NCBI GenBank assembly: GCA_903848435.1
Contig: CAINGG010000285.1
Coordinates: 1-6,806 of the forward strand
Direction of reading: 5' to 3'
DNA: 6,806 nucleotides
Source of the DNA: an uncultured Actinomycetes bacterium
GTDB lineage: Bacteria; Actinomycetota; Actinomycetes; S36-B12
The position numbers and the translations under genes are program-made. Below are positions 5,300-6,806 of the stretch, piece after piece; position 1 is the first letter of the stretch, and every line of letters begins with the position of its first letter. The notes below the pieces were generated by a model. It was not told the origin of the DNA. It did no database searches and saw only the letters and a list, made by a program, of their open reading frames with translations.

Positions 5300-6418
5300 A
5301 TGACAGAGGTGACGGTCGGCATCGGCATGGCGCCTGCCGACATCACGCTCGATCTCGGCGACCTTCATCCCTCCGGCCACGGCGCACTTCGCATCACCTG
5401 CCGCATCGACGATGACATCGTCGTCAGCGCCGACCCGCGGCCTGGGCTCCTGCATCGCGGCACCGAGAAGCTGCTCGAGGTCCGCGACTACCGGCAGGCG
5501 CTCATGCTCGCCAATCGCCATGACTGGCTGAGCGCGGTGACCTCCGAGGTCGCGCTCGCCCTGGCCGTCGAAGAGCTCCTCGGACTGGAGCCACCACCGC
5601 GGGCGGTCTGGTTGCGCACGATCCTGTGCGAGATCAACAGAGCGGCGGCGGCCCTGATGCATGCCGCCGGTGCCGCCGCGCTCCCCCCGCGAGGCCTGGC
5701 ACCGGCGGATGTCCCGGGTGTGCGGGCGCGGGAGGCTCTGCAGCGCACACTGGAAGAGATCTCCGGTGGCCGCGTGCACGCGATGATCACGCGCATCGGC
5801 GGGCTGGCCCACGATGCACCCGATGGATGGCAGAGCGAGGTCGAGCAGGCCGTCGCGGTCGTCCGCGACGAATTGCCGGCGCTACGCGACGCCGTAGCGC
5901 GCACCATCCCCGCGGACCTTGCCCCCCTCACCCGCGAGCAGGCCATCGCCTTCGGCACGAGCGGTCCCATCGCGCGCGCATCAGGGGTCGACATGGACGC
6001 TCGTCGTGATGCTCCCTACCTGGCGTACGCCGAGGTCTCTGCTGAGCTTCGAGTGCTGACCGCCGACGCGGGGGATGCCCGCTCCCGCTACGACGTCCTG
6101 CTCGACCAGGTGGAGGCAGACCTGCCCCTTCTCCTGGCGCTACTCGAAGGGATCCCCACGGGCCCGGTGAACGTCACGCTGCCCAAGGTCGTGCGTGCGC
6201 CCGAGGGCGCGGCGTACAGCGTTGTCGAATCGGCCACGGGGCGAAGCGGCGCCTACGTCGTGTCTGTCGGCGAGACAACGCCGTGGCGAGTGCGCCTGCG
6301 CACGCCGTCATATGCGCACGCCCAGGCCATGCAGGTCGGGCTGCCCGGGACGCCACTGGTCGAGCTCGCGGGTGCGATCGGATCGTTCATGTGCGTGGCC
6401 GGCGACACCGACCACTGA
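5300..6418 (+). CDS. Solitary NuoD / complex I 49-kDa subunit-like protein with altered quinone site
   Basis: The 372-residue protein aligns by eye along its length with NuoD/NDUFS2: DLHPSGHGALR (residues 21-31), GLLHRGTEKLLE (49-60), LALAVEELLG (86-95), PPPRAVWLRTILCEINR (98-114), EEISGGRVHAMITRIGG (152-168), GTSGPIARASGVDMDARRDAPY (within 219-240), RSRYDVLLDQVE (261-272) and a C-terminal GSFMCVAGDTDH. Its length is near the low end for bacterial NuoD. In complex I this subunit forms the quinone pocket with NuoB, but no other nuo genes are adjacent. Compared with bovine numbering, His59 is kept (His27) and the methylated Arg85 is kept (Arg53). Tyr108 is Trp76, Asp160 is absent near Pro129, and the terminal GExDR is GDTDH. 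It may be a moonlighting or specialised paralogue rather than a housekeeping complex I subunit. The ATG at 5300 is preferred: an in-frame ATG at 5222 would overlap the methyltransferase and add 26 residues unlike the family. Confidence 0.88.
   Translation: MTEVTVGIGMAPADITLDLGDLHPSGHGALRITCRIDDDIVVSADPRPGLLHRGTEKLLEVRDYRQALMLANRHDWLSAVTSEVALALAVEELLGLEPPPRAVWLRTILCEINRAAAALMHAAGAAALPPRGLAPADVPGVRAREALQRTLEEISGGRVHAMITRIGGLAHDAPDGWQSEVEQAVAVVRDELPALRDAVARTIPADLAPLTREQAIAFGTSGPIARASGVDMDARRDAPYLAYAEVSAELRVLTADAGDARSRYDVLLDQVEADLPLLLALLEGIPTGPVNVTLPKVVRAPEGAAYSVVESATGRSGAYVVSVGETTPWRVRLRTPSYAHAQAMQVGLPGTPLVELAGAIGSFMCVAGDTDH
5879..5900. repeat. Perfect 8-bp inverted repeat inside the NuoD-like gene
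   Basis: Arms GCGCTACG (5879-5886) and CGTAGCGC (5893-5900) flank a 6-nt loop, CGACGC. The RNA could form a stable hairpin within the coding region, in the part encoding ALRDAVAR. It has no T-tract and is not a terminator. It may be a chance effect of high GC. Confidence 0.4.
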
Positions 6419-6438
6419 GGTCAGCCGTCGGCGTGGCC
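6397..6438. terminator. Possible bidirectional hairpin at the convergent gene junction
   Basis: The two convergent stop codons are only 2 bp apart. Around the centre at 6419.5, CCGAC (6408-6412) pairs with GTCGG (6427-6431), and inside them CTG (6415-6417) pairs with CAG (6422-6424). Outer GGCC arms (6397-6400 and 6435-6438) may extend it with an asymmetric internal loop. No U-tract follows on either strand, so termination is only a possibility. Confidence 0.22.
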
Positions 6439-6723
6439 GTGCTCGCGCAGGTAGGTGGCGAAGCGCGCGCGCAGCAGCGCCTCGGTGTCGGGATCGAGCT
6501 CGGGCGAGTCACCGAACATCTGCTTGAACGCCCTGATGGACTCGATGATGGTGCCGCCGGTCGAGCCCAGATCGCCACCCTCGCCTTCAATGGCCGTCAT
6601 GCCGGGCATGTGGGAGTAGACGTCGGTGAAGAAGCCGATGTCCAGGCGATGCTCGGCCACCTTGAAGGCGCGGCTGCGCAATTCGTCGAAGGGCAGGTCT
6701 TCGAGGGCGGTGGGCTCACTCAT
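6421..6723 (-). CDS. Small acidic protein of unknown function
   Basis: A complete 100-residue reading frame that I cannot assign to a named family. It has no signal peptide or membrane segment and looks like a soluble cytoplasmic protein, rich in Glu and Asp. The N-terminal third, LEDLPFDELRSRAFKVAEHR, looks helical. It is followed by LDIGFFTDVYSHMPGMTA, then the Gly-rich GEGGDLGSTGGTI linking to a second helix, IESIRAFKQMF. The end, DPDTEALLRARFATYLREHG, is a third likely helix. Codon use is like the neighbours and the frame is intact, so it is probably real. It lies 18 bp after the preceding minus-strand gene and converges with the NuoD-like gene. A TACAGT box sits 6 nt before the ATG and there is no Shine-Dalgarno, which fits its own leaderless transcript. 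A role linked to the neighbours is not shown by the sequence. Confidence 0.8.
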   Translation of the reverse strand: MSEPTALEDLPFDELRSRAFKVAEHRLDIGFFTDVYSHMPGMTAIEGEGGDLGSTGGTIIESIRAFKQMFGDSPELDPDTEALLRARFATYLREHGHADG

Positions 6724-6729
6724 GACGGC

Positions 6730-6735
6730 ACTGTA
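6730..6735 (-). promoter_or_regulatory. Probable -10 element of a leaderless promoter for the 100-residue protein
   Basis: On the minus strand TACAGT matches TANNNT and is followed by 6 nt and the ATG at 6723. No Shine-Dalgarno is present. The box lies in the 18-bp gap after the upstream gene, so the small gene may be transcribed on its own. No clear -35 is seen. Confidence 0.42.
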
Positions 6736-6741
6736 TCGGGC

Positions 6742-6806
6742 TCAGTCGTCGTCCTGATCGCGCAGGCGGCACATCGACTCGAGCCACACGGCCGCGACGA
6801 CGAGGA
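6742..6806 (-). CDS. C-terminal end of a membrane protein, probably DUF3180 family
   Basis: The last 20 codons and a TGA stop are visible; the rest lies beyond the right edge. The encoded tail is a hydrophobic run, LVVAAVWLESMCRL, followed by the charged end RDQDDD. This looks like the last transmembrane helix and cytoplasmic tail of a small membrane protein. DUF3180 proteins end with such a helix and acidic tail, and in M. tuberculosis the DUF3180 gene Rv3605c lies between folK and the Rossmann/DUF2520-panC genes, which matches the position here. The family assignment is inference from a short tail plus gene order; that it is coding is more secure. Confidence 0.5.
   Translation of the reverse strand, partial: LVVAAVWLESMCRLRDQDDD

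Noticed and set aside
4546..5415. Plus-strand open frame antisense to the methyltransferase and running into the NuoD-like gene
   Set aside because: No recognisable motifs, and it overlaps two well-supported genes in other frames. It is a shadow of codon bias.
5300..6418. [NiFe] hydrogenase large subunit, suggested by homology of the fold and a C-terminal Cys and His
   Set aside because: The N-terminal RxCGxC and C-terminal DPCxxCxxH metal-binding motifs are absent. Cys365 and His372 do not have the right spacing, and the LHRGTEKL block is of NuoD type.
1..6806. CRISPR arrays, tRNA or rRNA genes, insertion sequences, phage or toxin-antitoxin genes
   Set aside because: No spaced direct repeats, cloverleaf-like segments, transposase motifs or terminal inverted repeats were seen, and almost every base is taken up by the listed genes.

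Overview
The window is GC-rich chromosomal DNA with densely packed, overlapping genes and GTG starts. The protein motifs and gene order suggest an actinobacterium: in Mycobacterium tuberculosis, panC is followed upstream by a Rossmann/DUF2520 gene, then a DUF3180 gene and folK. I see no RNA genes, CRISPR, insertion sequences, phage genes or large repeats. Nearly every base is coding; the longest gap is the 43-bp divergent spacer at 5257-5299.

Positions 1-5256, minus strand, look like one five-gene operon read from right to left. It starts with a MidA/NDUFAF7-type SAM-dependent methyltransferase, then a Rossmann + DUF2520 reductase-like protein, panC (pantothenate synthetase), nadB (L-aspartate oxidase) and nadC (quinolinate phosphoribosyltransferase, C-terminus cut by the window edge). 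Three consecutive junctions are 4-bp GTGA stop/start overlaps and the fourth is an 11-bp overlap, so translation is probably coupled. Metabolically the operon joins CoA synthesis (PanC) to de novo NAD synthesis (NadB, NadC). No nadA, panB or panD lies in the window.

Positions 5300-6418, plus strand, hold a solitary NuoD / complex I 49-kDa-like protein, divergent from the methyltransferase and with no other nuo genes beside it. Positions 6421-6723, minus strand, hold a 100-residue protein of unknown function, and 6742-6806 holds the last 20 codons of a protein whose tail and position fit DUF3180.

The most interesting point is the divergent pair. The mitochondrial relative of the methyltransferase (NDUFAF7) dimethylates Arg85 of NDUFS2, the NuoD homologue. 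The NuoD-like protein here keeps that arginine (Arg53, in LHRGTEKL) and the quinone-site histidine (His27). It replaces the quinone-binding tyrosine by Trp76, lacks the partner aspartate, and has a changed C-terminus. This suggests a methyltransferase-substrate pair acting on a repurposed NuoD fold. The two genes share a 43-bp spacer with an imperfect palindrome over one start, and both starts look leaderless.
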